Source: Malachius bipustulatus
Taxonomy: Eukaryota; Arthropoda; Insecta; Coleoptera; Melyridae
Assembly (NCBI GenBank): GCA_910589415.1
Contig: OU342635.1
Span: 39,706,929-39,770,928 of the forward strand
DNA: 64,000 nucleotides
Direction of reading: 5' to 3'
Below the pieces are notes generated by a model. The model searched no databases, was not told where the DNA came from, and was given only the letters and a program-made list of their open reading frames with translations. Below are positions 37,597 through 50,400 of the stretch, one piece after another. The stretch's first letter is position 1, and each line of letters starts with the position of its first letter. The translations under genes and the position numbers were made by a program.

Positions 37597-38738
37597 TTCA
37601 CCTCTTTTGGATGCGCAAATATTGCAAATTATGAACATCGATTAAAAACAATAATAGTTGCCGTACATTGTAAAAGTCGACACAACGCTCAGCTACGAAA
37701 TAACTCGCTCAAACTCAGAGCAAGTTTCGTTTCAAGCCTGCTGATAGTATCAGCCAGCCAGCAGGAATTCGAAGGGGCAGACAAGATTTCTGCTTCTGCG
37801 CCTAGCAAGCCGAGACACGAGGTTATAGAAAAAATATGACGTTACTCTGACGTAAAATCATATGGTGTACACTCCCACTAAATAGTACGTACGTTGTACG
37901 GAGATGCGGATTGGTAGCGCCACGTTGTCATGTCGTAACTATTTTCTTCAAATTTGGTAACATTTGACTTTACTTGATTTAAACTTTTTGTCTTCTTTTT
38001 AATTGTTAATATAATATTAAGTTACTTTTGTTACTTAACTATTAATTTTAGTTAGGTATAACTGAGGTTTTTTTACTAGTTTAGACATTAGATGTTGAAA
38101 AACAGTGCTTAAGAACAAATTTTGAGCTACTTAAGTAATTATAATTTTTTGCTCCAATATTGTTTTCGGGTGTTGATCATGAATCGCTTCTTTGCCGCAA
38201 ATATTGAGTTATACGCTAATAACATGAAAAAAAAAAACCGTTGAGTAACTTTGCAGAGTAAACCATCACTCCTGTCTATATGTTTGATGAAACTATATGA
38301 TCCAACAGTTTCCTAAAAACAAGAAAATGTTCTCAACACAGTAACTGAAATTTTTCAAGAGCCAGAAACTGAAACTGCTGTGGGTGTCAAAAACCGTTTT
38401 CTTGTGGCATTGTAATGGCTGGCTATAAATAACATCCACCGTTTTTCATTATAGCTAAATCTTTTGATGTGAAAAAATACATTGCGATTTTAGTTTAAAA
38501 AATACAAAACTTGACTAAAGTATAGTTAATTTTTGACAAGATACAAAAAGATCCAATTTTTTAAATACAAACATTGTGACTAAACTTCAGAAGAATACCC
38601 AAATTCGATGACCTAATTAAAATGAACAACATTCGAACAATATTAAAAACATTTTAATTCCAGCAGTGCATACAATTTCTAAAATATACAATAATTAATA
38701 TACAAAAGTATGAACGACATAAAACATAAAAACCCTCC
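37597..38738. other. Nagk upstream region and K2P 3' flank
   Basis: Immediately upstream of the Nagk ATG (37597-37900) the sequence is GC-richer and non-repetitive, as expected for a 5' UTR and promoter. A TGACGT-type motif pair lies near 37839-37853. No TATA box could be assigned. From 38000 to 38738 it is AT-rich and probably includes the 3' UTR of the K2P gene; ATTAAA in transcript orientation near 38655 is a possible poly(A) signal. Confidence 0.4.
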
Positions 38739-41494
38739 TCAACTTTCCCCTACTTTTTCAACAATAACCTCACCACTTTTTCTTTTTTCTCCATTCTCAC
38801 TTCCCACTTTTTCATCCCTTTCACTTTCCATCCGCTTAACCTTCTCTTCACCCAACTTTTCCTGCTGCACCTCCAAAAAATTCCCAGTTACATTTCTCCC
38901 CTCCTCTTTCGCGTCAGCTACTTCCCCAATGTGTACACCCGGCATTTCTCCATGCACATCCGGCATCTCCACAACAGTGACACTCCCGTCGTCCATTCTC
39001 AATCCAATAGTGGCCCCTAATTTCGCCGAAGCCTGCTTGAAAGTATCGCTGAGCTTATCTTGCACCACATTGATACACATCGACATCAATGCCAGGCCGA
39101 AAACCAGGTACACCAGGCTGACGTTCATAACAACCGAGCTCCTGGGTACGATGTCTCCGAAGCCAATCGTGGACATGGAGATGAAAACGAAGTAAAAGGC
39201 ATCGAAGAATGAGTTGTTTTCTATGTAGTTGCAGTAGAGAAGGGCTCCCATGATTAGATAGAGGAGGAGGATGAAAATGGCGAGAGTCACTGGGAGGTTG
39301 AACTCATCGTCAACTTCGAAGGTGGAAATAGCGGGAGTTGTGGGAGTGGAACCGGGAGTTTTACTGAGAGTGGAAGTGGTTTTGGGAGCGCCATTTGGAT
39401 CTTGGATCTGGGACTCGTCAGGATTTGATATAGCAGAAGGGCGACGAAATGTTGCTATGTCGTACATTAGTTGAGCTCCTTTCATTATCTCCTGGAAAGA
39501 TTGACAGAATTAGTATCATTATACTTAAGCAGTGCTTTTTTTTTTAATTATTAATCTGACGTCTTTATAAGACGCTTCACATAGAAGGGTCCTAAATAGA
39601 ATAGTTAATTACAAAATAATTTTACAGGCTGAAAGGATTTTATATTTAAACAGCTTACCTTCATATGAGCAGTTTTTCTCACTTTTCTGCAACTTCCTGT
39701 GTAGTAGAGCCTTCGGACGTAAGACCAGAAGAACTTGATGCATCTGGTAAACAATTTACCGAAATCAGTCATCGCTATGAGAAATAATGGAATTCCTATT
39801 ACTGAGTAGAATATTGTGAGAATCTTTCCAGTTACAGTTGTAGGTGACAGATGACCATAGCCTGAAACAACAGAAAAATTCTTGAATATATAGCGATAAA
39901 GGCTACTGAACGAAAGACTTATAAAAGCATCCAAAATGGAGAAAATGTTCTCACCAATAGTCGTAATAACAGATGTAGCATAAACAATTCCATTCAGAAA
40001 ACTCCAAGATCTCTGTCCACTGTAAGTTTTGATACCAGCTTCATGGGCAGTATGTAATTCCTCCTCAAAATTTCTCAACTTGTTTCGTGCGAGGGATTTC
40101 CAATCTTCTTCCCTCAAATTGTGGCTCCTCATCCAAAGCTGGTCAATGAAATCCCTTTTAACTCGTCTTACTCCACATTTATAAAAGTTTTCGAAATGTC
40201 CTTCAGTAAATTTGAATATGTAAGCGCCTATTCCTAGATAAATAATTAGCACAAACAGCTGTGCGATACATCGATTTCTCAAAATCTTGATCTTCAGACA
40301 ATCTTCTTTCATCTCTTTCTTGAAATGTCTAAATTGTTTCACTATTTCTAGAATTGAATACATTCTAAATATAGCGACGAGTTCTGATAATTTATATTCT
40401 ACTTTCTGGGGCTGTGCTAGCACTCTCTGTGTTGCTACAACTTTCGAAGTTGCTGGGTCGAGGATTTCTATAATTTTATTGGAGACAATTCTTGGTTTCT
40501 TTCGTTGTCGTAAAAATTCTTTCGCTTCGGGACGGATTTCTAAATGAATTAGTTCTCTTTTATCCGCGACTTTTTCAGGGGTTGAAGACCTGACTGATCG
40601 TGTACTAGCGGTCGCACTAGCGTCGGAATATTTTCGAGGTGGATTTTTTGATACGTCGGAATAGATCCCGTTTAATAATTGGGCTCTTCTGAAACTCTCA
40701 ATCAGTTCTTCTTCGCTAAATGCATAGGGTGCAGACTGACTCCGTTTCACCTTCTGTTTATCTTTTTTAAATCTATCTCTACCGCGATTGGTTGCTTCTG
40801 TGAGCTGTTTTTTGGTTTTATGAAAAAATGCTTTGACTTCATTTTGTGCTAACTGTGCTATGTCTTTTAAGCTTTCTAAACTATCACGTCGATCGACTGT
40901 ATAACTCGGAGTAGGAGCTCTTGGAACAGGATATTTAGGAACAGATGAGGTTCTTATATTTGAAACAGGTGCTATGTTATCTATGATTAGTGTATTAGAG
41001 GGTAGTTTTTGATTAATATCTTGTCTAGATGAGGGTAATTTTTGGACCAAACTCTCAGGTAATTTATGATGTTTAGGGATGCTTTTACTTCGACGAACCC
41101 CATTTGTTGATTTTACGTTTACTTGCTCCTCGGTTTCCGGTTCCGATTTAGATGCACTGGATGCAGCAGCTGCACTTGCAAGTCGTCTAACCTTACGCCG
41201 TTTCCTTTCGGGTGTTTTCGGTCGGAAAATTGGCACCGGTTCCTCATCTGACGTAGACTTGTCTCCCGGTAAATATCTTACCGGCGTTTGCTCACGATCT
41301 TTCACAGGATGTCCTGTTGTACGTTTTTTTGTGAAACTCCTACGCTTCCTAGCCACTGAATCACTAAATTCTTGTTCCGGGGTAACTAAAGCTTGAATTC
41401 TTTCCACACTGAACTCTTTCACTTCTCTCGATTCTGTAATTTGTTCACTCGGCTGATCGTCCATTTTTAACTGAGAGGTTTGCGTTGAATCCAT
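38739..41494 (-). CDS. Two-pore-domain (K2P, TWiK family) potassium channel, long isoform from the proximal first exon
   Basis: Three exons: 39955-41494, 39659-39861, 38739-39491 (1540+203+753 nt; phases 1 and 0), giving 831 residues. K2P channels carry background potassium current as dimers; each subunit has four TMs and two pore loops. Residues 1-400 are a hydrophilic, Arg/Ser/Lys-rich cytoplasmic tail with two RSxSxP sites (RSKSIP about 135-140, RSQSAP about 251-256), the consensus for 14-3-3 binding once phosphorylated. TM1 is about 407-429 (CIAQLFVLIIYLGIGAYIF). A cap region follows, then P1 with TTIG (511-514) joined across the splice to YGHLSP. TM2 contains IFYSVIGIPLFLIAMTDFGK. The last exon carries TM3 (LAIFILLLYLIMGALLY), P2 with TIGFG, TM4 (LVYLVFGLALMSMC) and an acidic/Lys-rich tail. 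All exon sequence is intact. The Drosophila orthologue cannot be fixed from here. Confidence 0.93.
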
Positions 41495-44400
41495 GATTTA
41501 GACTAGTCTAAATTAAGAACGCTCCAGTTGGATGACGGTCAAATTTTACGTGGAATATTTGAATAGTTCAGGTTAGCTGGCGAGGTAGGTTTTAGAGATA
41601 ATTTAAGTCAGCTGTTCTGCAATAAGTTTGTGAGATTTCAAACAGATGTCGCTTGTGGTTTCGTTCTTTTTTATGCCACTATTATAATAATCATCTCACG
41701 CCGATCTTGGTATTTATTTATACCTATACTTATAAATTTTTTGGTGTAATTTTTCAGGTGAATTCTTGAGTAGGTAGTCTTGAAGATTAATGTTTAAAAT
41801 GGAATGTGTTTTTGGTGTCTAAAAATATATCTTACTGAAATAATTTACTCTAAGGAAAGTTCACATTTAGTTACACGACCTTTTATTAAAATGAATTTAA
41901 AATGATGACACTTGTTACTGAAATTTTTCGGATCGAGGATTCAAAACAATAATAAAACGAGGCAAGCCAAGGTCGCAAGTGAGAACTAAATGAACGAGAC
42001 GATACTGACATTTTTGACAGAAACGAAATAGTTGGCACCGATAGTGCATTGTTAGGAGAGTTTAAAAAATATTTATGGAGGATTTGCCTTGTGCGTGTTC
42101 TCTTGGAGTAACTTCGCATAGTTCTGAAAAAATACATGACCTTGGTTTATTATATTAAAAAAATATCTATCCTGGTGACTACCGACCTCCTCATAGATCG
42201 CCCCTTTACAGTAGATCCCATTGGAAAACGCCCACGAAAGTATCTGTCTTCAGATAGCAATTTAATAAACTTAAGTAACATCTTCAACTTTTTTTTTCTT
42301 GGATGATCATATTTGAAATGAAAATTATTAAATCAGTTAATTATCATTGGGCTTTCTGATTCTTTTCTTAAATACTTAGAGACTTACTTAACTTAACACT
42401 TAAATGACTGAAGAGTAATCATTGTTGTCTACCGTTTCTTAAACGACCAAGGTGATTTGGCGAACTGTATAACTGAAATCAGCCGACATTACGGATTAAA
42501 CCTTAATACAAAGAAGATAAAATATGTGGTTACAAGCAAACGGCAAATCCTGAATACGCAACTGATGATTAACCAACAACCAATTGAAAGGGTTGAAATC
42601 TATACATACCTTTGCGGTAGAGTAAATAGTCAATGGGACCACTCAATAGAAATAAAACTACGTAGGTATAGCAAAAGCCAGAGCAGCATTTATAAGAATG
42701 GGAACTGTCTTCAGAAGCCGAGACCTGCAACTGAAAACCAAGATCTTCGAGCCCCAGTACTTTGCTTTTCCAGTCCTGCTTTACGGAGCAGGGGCTTGGA
42801 TACTTTTTAAAGCGTCAATGAGAAGGCATCATCTAAAGAATCTCCCGAGTCGACCGAATTACAAATGCTGAAGTTTTGCGCAGTGCGGGAAAGGAATGCA
42901 AAGTTATCATGACAATTAAAAAACGTGAATTGGAGTATCTCGGGCATATTACGAGGAATGAACGACGATATGACATCCTCCAGGAAATATTGCAGGAGTA
43001 AACAGGGCGAAGACGACTTTCCAGGCTTCAGAACCTGCATGAGAAAATGGTTCAATATGACCACAATCGGAGTGTTCCGCTCAGCCACCAAGAACGTAAA
43101 AATAGCCATGTTGATCGCCAACATTCGGAACGAATAGGCACCACAAAAAGAAGAAGGGCTGGGTAGGGAAAATTTATTTGTCCCATTCGCCTGAGTGTCA
43201 CCATTTTTACCATCAAATTAACTGGAGGGAATTTTGAGGTCTTTCAAGTGTAACAGAGGACAGCATGCAGCAGAGAACAGAAGAAAGATGAAGACAACAG
43301 AGGGATTTTAGAAAAAAAAAAGAATGGACCAAGACCAACAAGCAGAGGTTCCCCCACGGAGATCAGAATTTAAAGCTTTATAGTTACAATAATAATTATT
43401 GAAGTCACTGCGAATAGAAAGCAATGGGAAAGTTCCCATGCTCTCTTCAACAGATCCTTTTCAGTCGACGGGAAGAAGATCGTTTTGCAGTCGGTGGTAC
43501 CAAGGAGTAAGTTCCGAAGATTCTCGAATTGATCCATGGGGGTACCTCGGGAGTTGATAATGCTTGATAATGTAATTTGAATTCTGTTCTATAATTCAAA
43601 TAGTATGGTTTATTAAATAATAAAAAAAAAATACTAGAGTGGTAATTGTTGTCTACCCTTTCTTAAGCGACCAAGGAGGTTTAGTTCAGCAAAAGCTGGG
43701 AAGGGAAAAATGTTTGTCCCATTCTCGCCTGGATTTTCACAATTTTGACCAACCAAGTGGAATTTTGTGGTCTTTCAAGTCAGTGATAATTTTATTTAAA
43801 AACCGGAAGCAATTCTCAAGCAAGTTGATAATGCAATTTGAATTATTTCAGTAACAGGGGTCTCGAAATAAAAGGGCAGAAAAAAAGACTAAAGTGCCAC
43901 AAGGAACAGTACTCGGACTAAGAACCTTTAAGTAGGTGTAGTAGCACCAATAAGGGAACAGTCACCAGCGAAGGAACAATCGCACTTATTTTTAAAGATA
44001 ATAAGAATTTCTTGGTTGAAACAATTCTCGTCAAATGTTGATATGTAAGGTTGGTACTAATTCTTTGGTTTCTTAGGTTTGCACCTCTCTTAACCTATAA
44101 TTTCATGTTACAAAGTGAGTGTAAACTACACCATGCACAACAATGCCTCGTTTTGTGGAAGGAAAATTAAGGTAAGAGGTATGCAGCCTAGACTTTACAA
44201 CCATGTGGCAAGCTAAAAAATAGCTTTTGAAATTGTTTTTTTTCTTTTATTTGTTAGAAATTGACTCTAATTAAGTAGGTTATGTGTTTAAAACAATAAG
44301 AGTTTCGATATTATTTTTATTTTTATAATGTTTCTTCACTGGATACAAAAATGAACAAATTCTAATGAAGGAACAAAGCGTTGCTTCACTGGATTTAATG

Positions 44401-47400
44401 TCTGTTACATTCTAAACATTGTTTAGGTGTTAAATGGTCTGCTTTATAAGCTTATAACGTACCCTGCATAGATCAAGTGATAATTAAGCTCCCATCCAGT
44501 AAGGGAACATGCTTTATGATGTGTTCCTTTACTAGTTTAGTTATGTTCCTTCACTAGAAATTCATTGTTCAGGCTCATAAAATGGAATGTAAAAAACCAT
44601 ATCAGCGTTTTATCTACACCCAAAAAGAAGAGGCTGCGCATATGGTCCATCATAATAGCCTTGGCCTTAATGCAGCAGCGAAACAATTTGGGGTGGAGAA
44701 AATTTTGGATATGACGTCTGATGCAAAACCTTGTGGTGATAATACTACAAAGAAAGAAAAAAACAATGGCAGAATAAATGTTTTGTCTAATATTGTGTTA
44801 AGACCACATGCCTCCGATGTGTGGGATAAGCATTTATTACTGGCAAAAATTAACCACTAAAAAAGCAAATAAAAGAACAAATAATTGTCCAGTTCCATTT
44901 GCAAAAACACCTGATGACAAATGGAAGAATAAGCATTACATGAAAAAAGATAAAGAAAGCAACAAAAGGAAAAGAAAAATTAAAGATTAAGAAAACAGAA
45001 AATACGGAGGTCGATGGGGTCAGAAGCAAAAAGAAAAATATCAGCAAGCCAGAAGATGCTGCAAAAAAATTCAAAAAGTATCTACCAGTAAAAATGCCAC
45101 TGGGACGTTAGGAATAGGTGACCACGTTCTGGTAAAGTATGACGAAAATGTATATCCTGGTATTATTACTGCCTATGTATGACAATTATTATTATATAAT
45201 GAATACGAAAATATAAGGGATGAAAAAAAACCCAAGAGGAAACTGGAGGTGACCGAAAGTAGCAAATCAAATATGGTACAAAAAGACTGATACCTATAAT
45301 AAAAAAATTGATAAACCAGTTTCACTAAATTCCAGAGGAATTTCTAAAATTCTTGGGATTAACTGAGAGACTGCTGATATTTCTAAGAGAATTTTCTTTC
45401 TGTTATTTTTGTTTTCTGTGTTGTTTTTTTTTATTTCAGTAAAGATTTTAAGTTTTATAAATTTTACAGAATAATAAAGTTTATTTTTGTTAATATTTTT
45501 TACCCAGATAATGAATGGAATTCAATTATTTCCATATGTTTCTTTAGTTCCTTTACTGGGTTAGCTTTGTTTCTTGAATGGATGTTGCTGTTCCTTCACT
45601 GGTGATTTTGGACTTTTTTTACAATTATTTTTCCTGTAATATTTCAGTAAAATAAATGCATTTGTTAACACATGCACTTCATATAAAACCTCTTGAGTTG
45701 TCTAAACAGAAAGATACAACGAAAATACAACTTAGCTTAGAGTTTCTAACAACTCATAAAGTTCAGTAATCTCTTAATTGTTCCTTCATTGGTGCAACTA
45801 CTAATAACTTTGAACGATGTTTCAACTTTGAATGATTTCTAATTAAAATGCATTCCTGCATTCATGGTATCTCCGAAAACGGCGGCTTAAATAAAATCAT
45901 GGTTGGAGTACCACAAAAAACAATACTAGGACCAATATTATTTTATGCTCAACAACCGCTGTAACCACCCTACTAGCAAAAAAATAGGGAGGATTCATCA
46001 TTCACTGAAAAAACTGAAACTCTCCATTAAAGTTAAGCTAAAAATTACGAATTAGATAAATATTCATGCATGAGAAAGGTCTCTCACTAAAGATATAAAT
46101 TTTGTTTATCTTGTAATCAAATGAGAGTAATTTTAATGTGTGTATATGCACAATGTATTTTTCTTATTAAACCAATGTTTATTTTTGATGAAACTGCCAT
46201 GTTCTAGTTGATGAAAAGATAATAATTATTCATGTAATAAATCCACGCCACATTACCAGATGCTTTTAATATGTTACGGGTAATATTTTTAAAGTTACTC
46301 GTGGTCAAAGAACACCACCACATTTGATTATTAGTTCATTAGCCAGTCCCGGAACAGTTATATAAATAACTTTATTCATTTATATACGTTTTCTTGACCA
46401 ATTTAACAAAGACGCTGCATTCTGAGAAATCTCACTCCTTTCTTTTTTCTTCTATTTTTAACACAATAAGAAGTCCATTATTAGCTTTCTATATAAATAG
46501 TGACTTGCTAAAGTCAATCGAAGCCAAAATAAATATAAATTATTTTTGTTCATAACAGAATGAGAAAATATGAATAATTCTGGACGTACTTACCAATAGT
46601 AGTGTAAACCGTGCCACAGAACACCATGGCATTCAAAAAAGTCCACTTGAATTGTGAATCTGATTCTATAATAACGTCGTACTCTAACATCGCCCTGTAT
46701 GCAGCTCCTTCATATTCCCCATCTGAAGTTATCACTGGAAGTTGCACTGACATATCACATAGTTTATTCGCGATCAGGCTTCGCTCCTTATCTAAGTTTA
46801 CTTCTACTGACGATCCCGGACTTGTACCTGAAAACAACTTTGATAAGCGTCTAATTTACATAAATGTATCCTCTTGAAAGCTTCCAAGTTAATTTGTAAT
46901 CCCTTAGCTGTGAGGATATGAAATTTGCATTCTGTTTTTTGAACTTGACCCACTTTTGTCTCTCAGATGACACTACTTATACATTATGTATCTGTCTGGA
47001 TGATGGGAGACAAAAAAAAACAAAAACTATGGTCGCTATTAATATCATCGTCCTCTCGTAATGTTACATTATACCTGGTGAGTAATAGAGGATTTTTATA
47101 AATCGTTCCAGAGGAAGTTTGAATATTAATTATAATTTCGGATTGGAAAAGAGCCTCAAATTTTGGCCATGAGTTTATATTTAAATATTAGCTATTTCTA
47201 ACTTGTCGCTTATTCGGAAGGGTTGTCGAGATAACTGTAATTAAAGTTTAAAGGAGTCAGTTTTACGTGATTTATATTAAAGTTCGTTCGCTCTGGATGT
47301 GAGAGACTGCAACTATTAATCATGTTGAAGAATCTGGGATGATGCCAATGATCTATTCGGTATTTTGTTGCATATGAAATTGGATTGCATTCTGATGGTT

Positions 47401-50400
47401 CATTGTTTCAATTCTTAGACGTCTAGACTTTAAAAAATGCACTAATTTTCATGGATTCGTGATAAATTAACTGGATGCTTTAGGAAGGATAATTCGTGAT
47501 ATAAGTAGTATAATGACCCATTTGTGGCAAAGTGGTTGTTATTGTTACATAAAGCTAAATAGTAAATTATTTGCATGTTCTATATTTTGGCAACATTCTC
47601 ATACAATTAAAAAGCTTTTGCGATCGAAATTAATCAATCACGCTTCGATCTTAAGAAATACGAGTCCTTTTTGCCCTGGAACCGCAAAAATTCAGTTGAC
47701 GCTAGAATTGATCCAGGTCAAATTTACGCTACAAATAATTTCGAAATTTTAGCGTATTATTGAAAAAAAAACAAAATGACGAGTTTTGTAATTATTCCTA
47801 AGGCAACTCTTTATAAAATGGTCTTAAAATGGAAGCACCCATTTCCTCTATAAAGATTTCGAGGCGAAGTGGTGAAACTAAACTTCAATTTAAAAAACTA
47901 TAGGTTTTTAACTGAAACACTGAATTGAAGATGATGAAGCTTTTGTTGAGAAAATTTACGAGGATAGTGGAGAAGAATAATAATTAAAAAAAACAGTAAC
48001 TATACCTATCTGCTGAATTAAAATGCTAAGTACAGGTGGATGATAAATAGAACATTAATGTTTTCAAAAATTCTACTGTATCTATCTGATGGATAATATA
48101 AAAGTTATACAGTACACAGTAGAATTTTTTTAAAGATTAGTGTTTTATTTATCATCCATCAGTATGCAGAGACTCTAATACAAAGTAACGGTTGAAAACA
48201 TAAATGCTAACTACAGGATTATCATATAATAATAATAAGGGCGAAAAATTTTAGAGGATGATAAAAAACTTCTCATTAACGTATGTCCGGAAATGCATCA
48301 TTTTTGAGATACAGGGTTGTCAAAAAAATATTATTTTTCCATTTGTTTGAAATATCTCGGGAACCGTATAAGATACAGAACTCAGATTTTGTACAATGAC
48401 CATGTAATATCATTGATATATCCTATTTTTTTGGTAAATCGTTTCGTAAAGTTGTAAAAAGATGCACTTGTACGTCTTTTAATCATTATGAGTGATAGTG
48501 ACATATATAAATGACAATTAAAGCACATTTTCATGATGTATTGTGTCATGGTACTATCACTTTGACAACATAAAATACCAATCCCTAGAGTACACAAATT
48601 TATATTTCTCGATGTCTTAGAATTCAAAAATTGTAGTTTCTTATCGATTTAGCAAAAAATCTTGTGTGATACCTACACATTGCAAAAAGGAGTGTCAAAC
48701 TCGGCCTTCGGCAACTTTTTGGCAATTTTCTAAGCCGTTAAGAAATATAAAATTGTGAACTCTATAGAGATTGGTGTATTATATGAGTATTGTCAAGGTG
48801 ATAGTATCATGAACCTCCATGAAAATATGCTTTAATTGTCATTTATGTCACTTTTACGCACTCATAATGATTAAAAGACGTACAAGTGCGTCTTTTAGAC
48901 ACTTGTGTCGAAAAAAGTGTTATTTCTAAACTAAAATGACAATTAAAATGACAACTTTAGGAAATGATTAGGAAAAGATCTTAATACGAATTATTTTTTT
49001 TCGTGTGATATTGGCGTAGATTTGAGGATTGTAGCAGTTTTTTTGTTTTTAATTTTTCCAACATTCCAATGAAGATTTAAAACATTCAAAGCAAGTTTCC
49101 CAACTAACAATTTTGCTGTATAAAATATTCATAAAAGAACTGATTTGTTTTATAATTATTATATTGCGGCTTCAAGAATATAATTTTGTTGTATTTAAGC
49201 TGCGAGGGAAATCATTTTGCTCTTGGGAACAAAATTGTTTTCTTAGACAATGTTTAGAACGTTCTTAGTGCTAAATTATAAAACACCTTATAAAATAAAT
49301 ATAAAACTGTTTTATAAACGTTTATGCGACTATCGTTATAGGATATAAATTATTATAAAACGAAACTGATTTATAGGAGTTATTTAGCAGTGTTTAAAAC
49401 ATAATATGAAAGCTCGGTTACATAATTGCTTTATACAATTGACGTTGTGTTCTTATAAAACTGTTATATAAGTGATCTTACAATGCAATTTTGTTATCGC
49501 AGCAAATTTGTCATAATAGAAGCCAAAATATAACTGTTATATACCAACTAAAGAGCCAGCAAAAAGGAAATAATAATAAAACTGTTATGAAATAAAATAA
49601 CCCTGTAAAGGATAACTACTTATAAAAAAATAAGAAATAAATAAAAGTCTAATATATGTGTGCCTGTTCAAAAGATCAAGGGTGCTTATTCTTACAAAAA
49701 TCAAATAAAATGTCGGATATTTTAGTCGCTGGAAAAAATAAAACGCAGTGGCGAAAGGGTTCCTGCTGTCTCTGATGATCATTCAGGCTTACAGACAAAC
49801 AAAATTGTTGGAAACAGCAATGAAATGGTTGTAAGCGAAGGACATTTTGTACTCAATAACAACTGGTCTAGTCTCAGGACAGAAAACGAAACAGAAGCGA
49901 GTAGTTTAGCAAATAATGACTGGCTTGTAAAGTTAGAATGCACCGAAGAATTAGATATTCCACTACCTATCAGATTCAGAAGCGAATAAAATTGTTCTCT
50001 AAAGATATATACTTTCACATTATAATAAAACAAATCTGTTTTATAACTGCTGAAACATTACTGTTATAAAACTAAAATCAATTTTGAAAATATCATAATT
50101 CTTTAATGGTCACCAAGAACAGGCTTATAAAACAAATTTGTTCTGTAATTGTCACGCAGTTCAGTGTTATAAAACAGATTTCTTCTGTATATTACTTAAC
50201 TGGCAACTTGTTTGCCTTATATTTTCTAATGGTCACCGAGAACAGGATTATAAAACAAATGTATTCTGTACTTGTCTCCAGTTCAGTGTTATAAAACAGA
50301 TTTGTTCTGTAACTGTCATACAAGCCAATGTTATACAACAAATTTGTTCGGTAAGACTTGCATACCAACTGTATTATGCACAACAACGTATTTTGAACAC

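Noticed and set aside
38710..39195. Plus-strand 161-codon open frame
   Set aside because: Antisense shadow of the last K2P exon; its Ser/Thr/Pro-rich sequence reflects the Lys/Glu-rich tail on the real strand.
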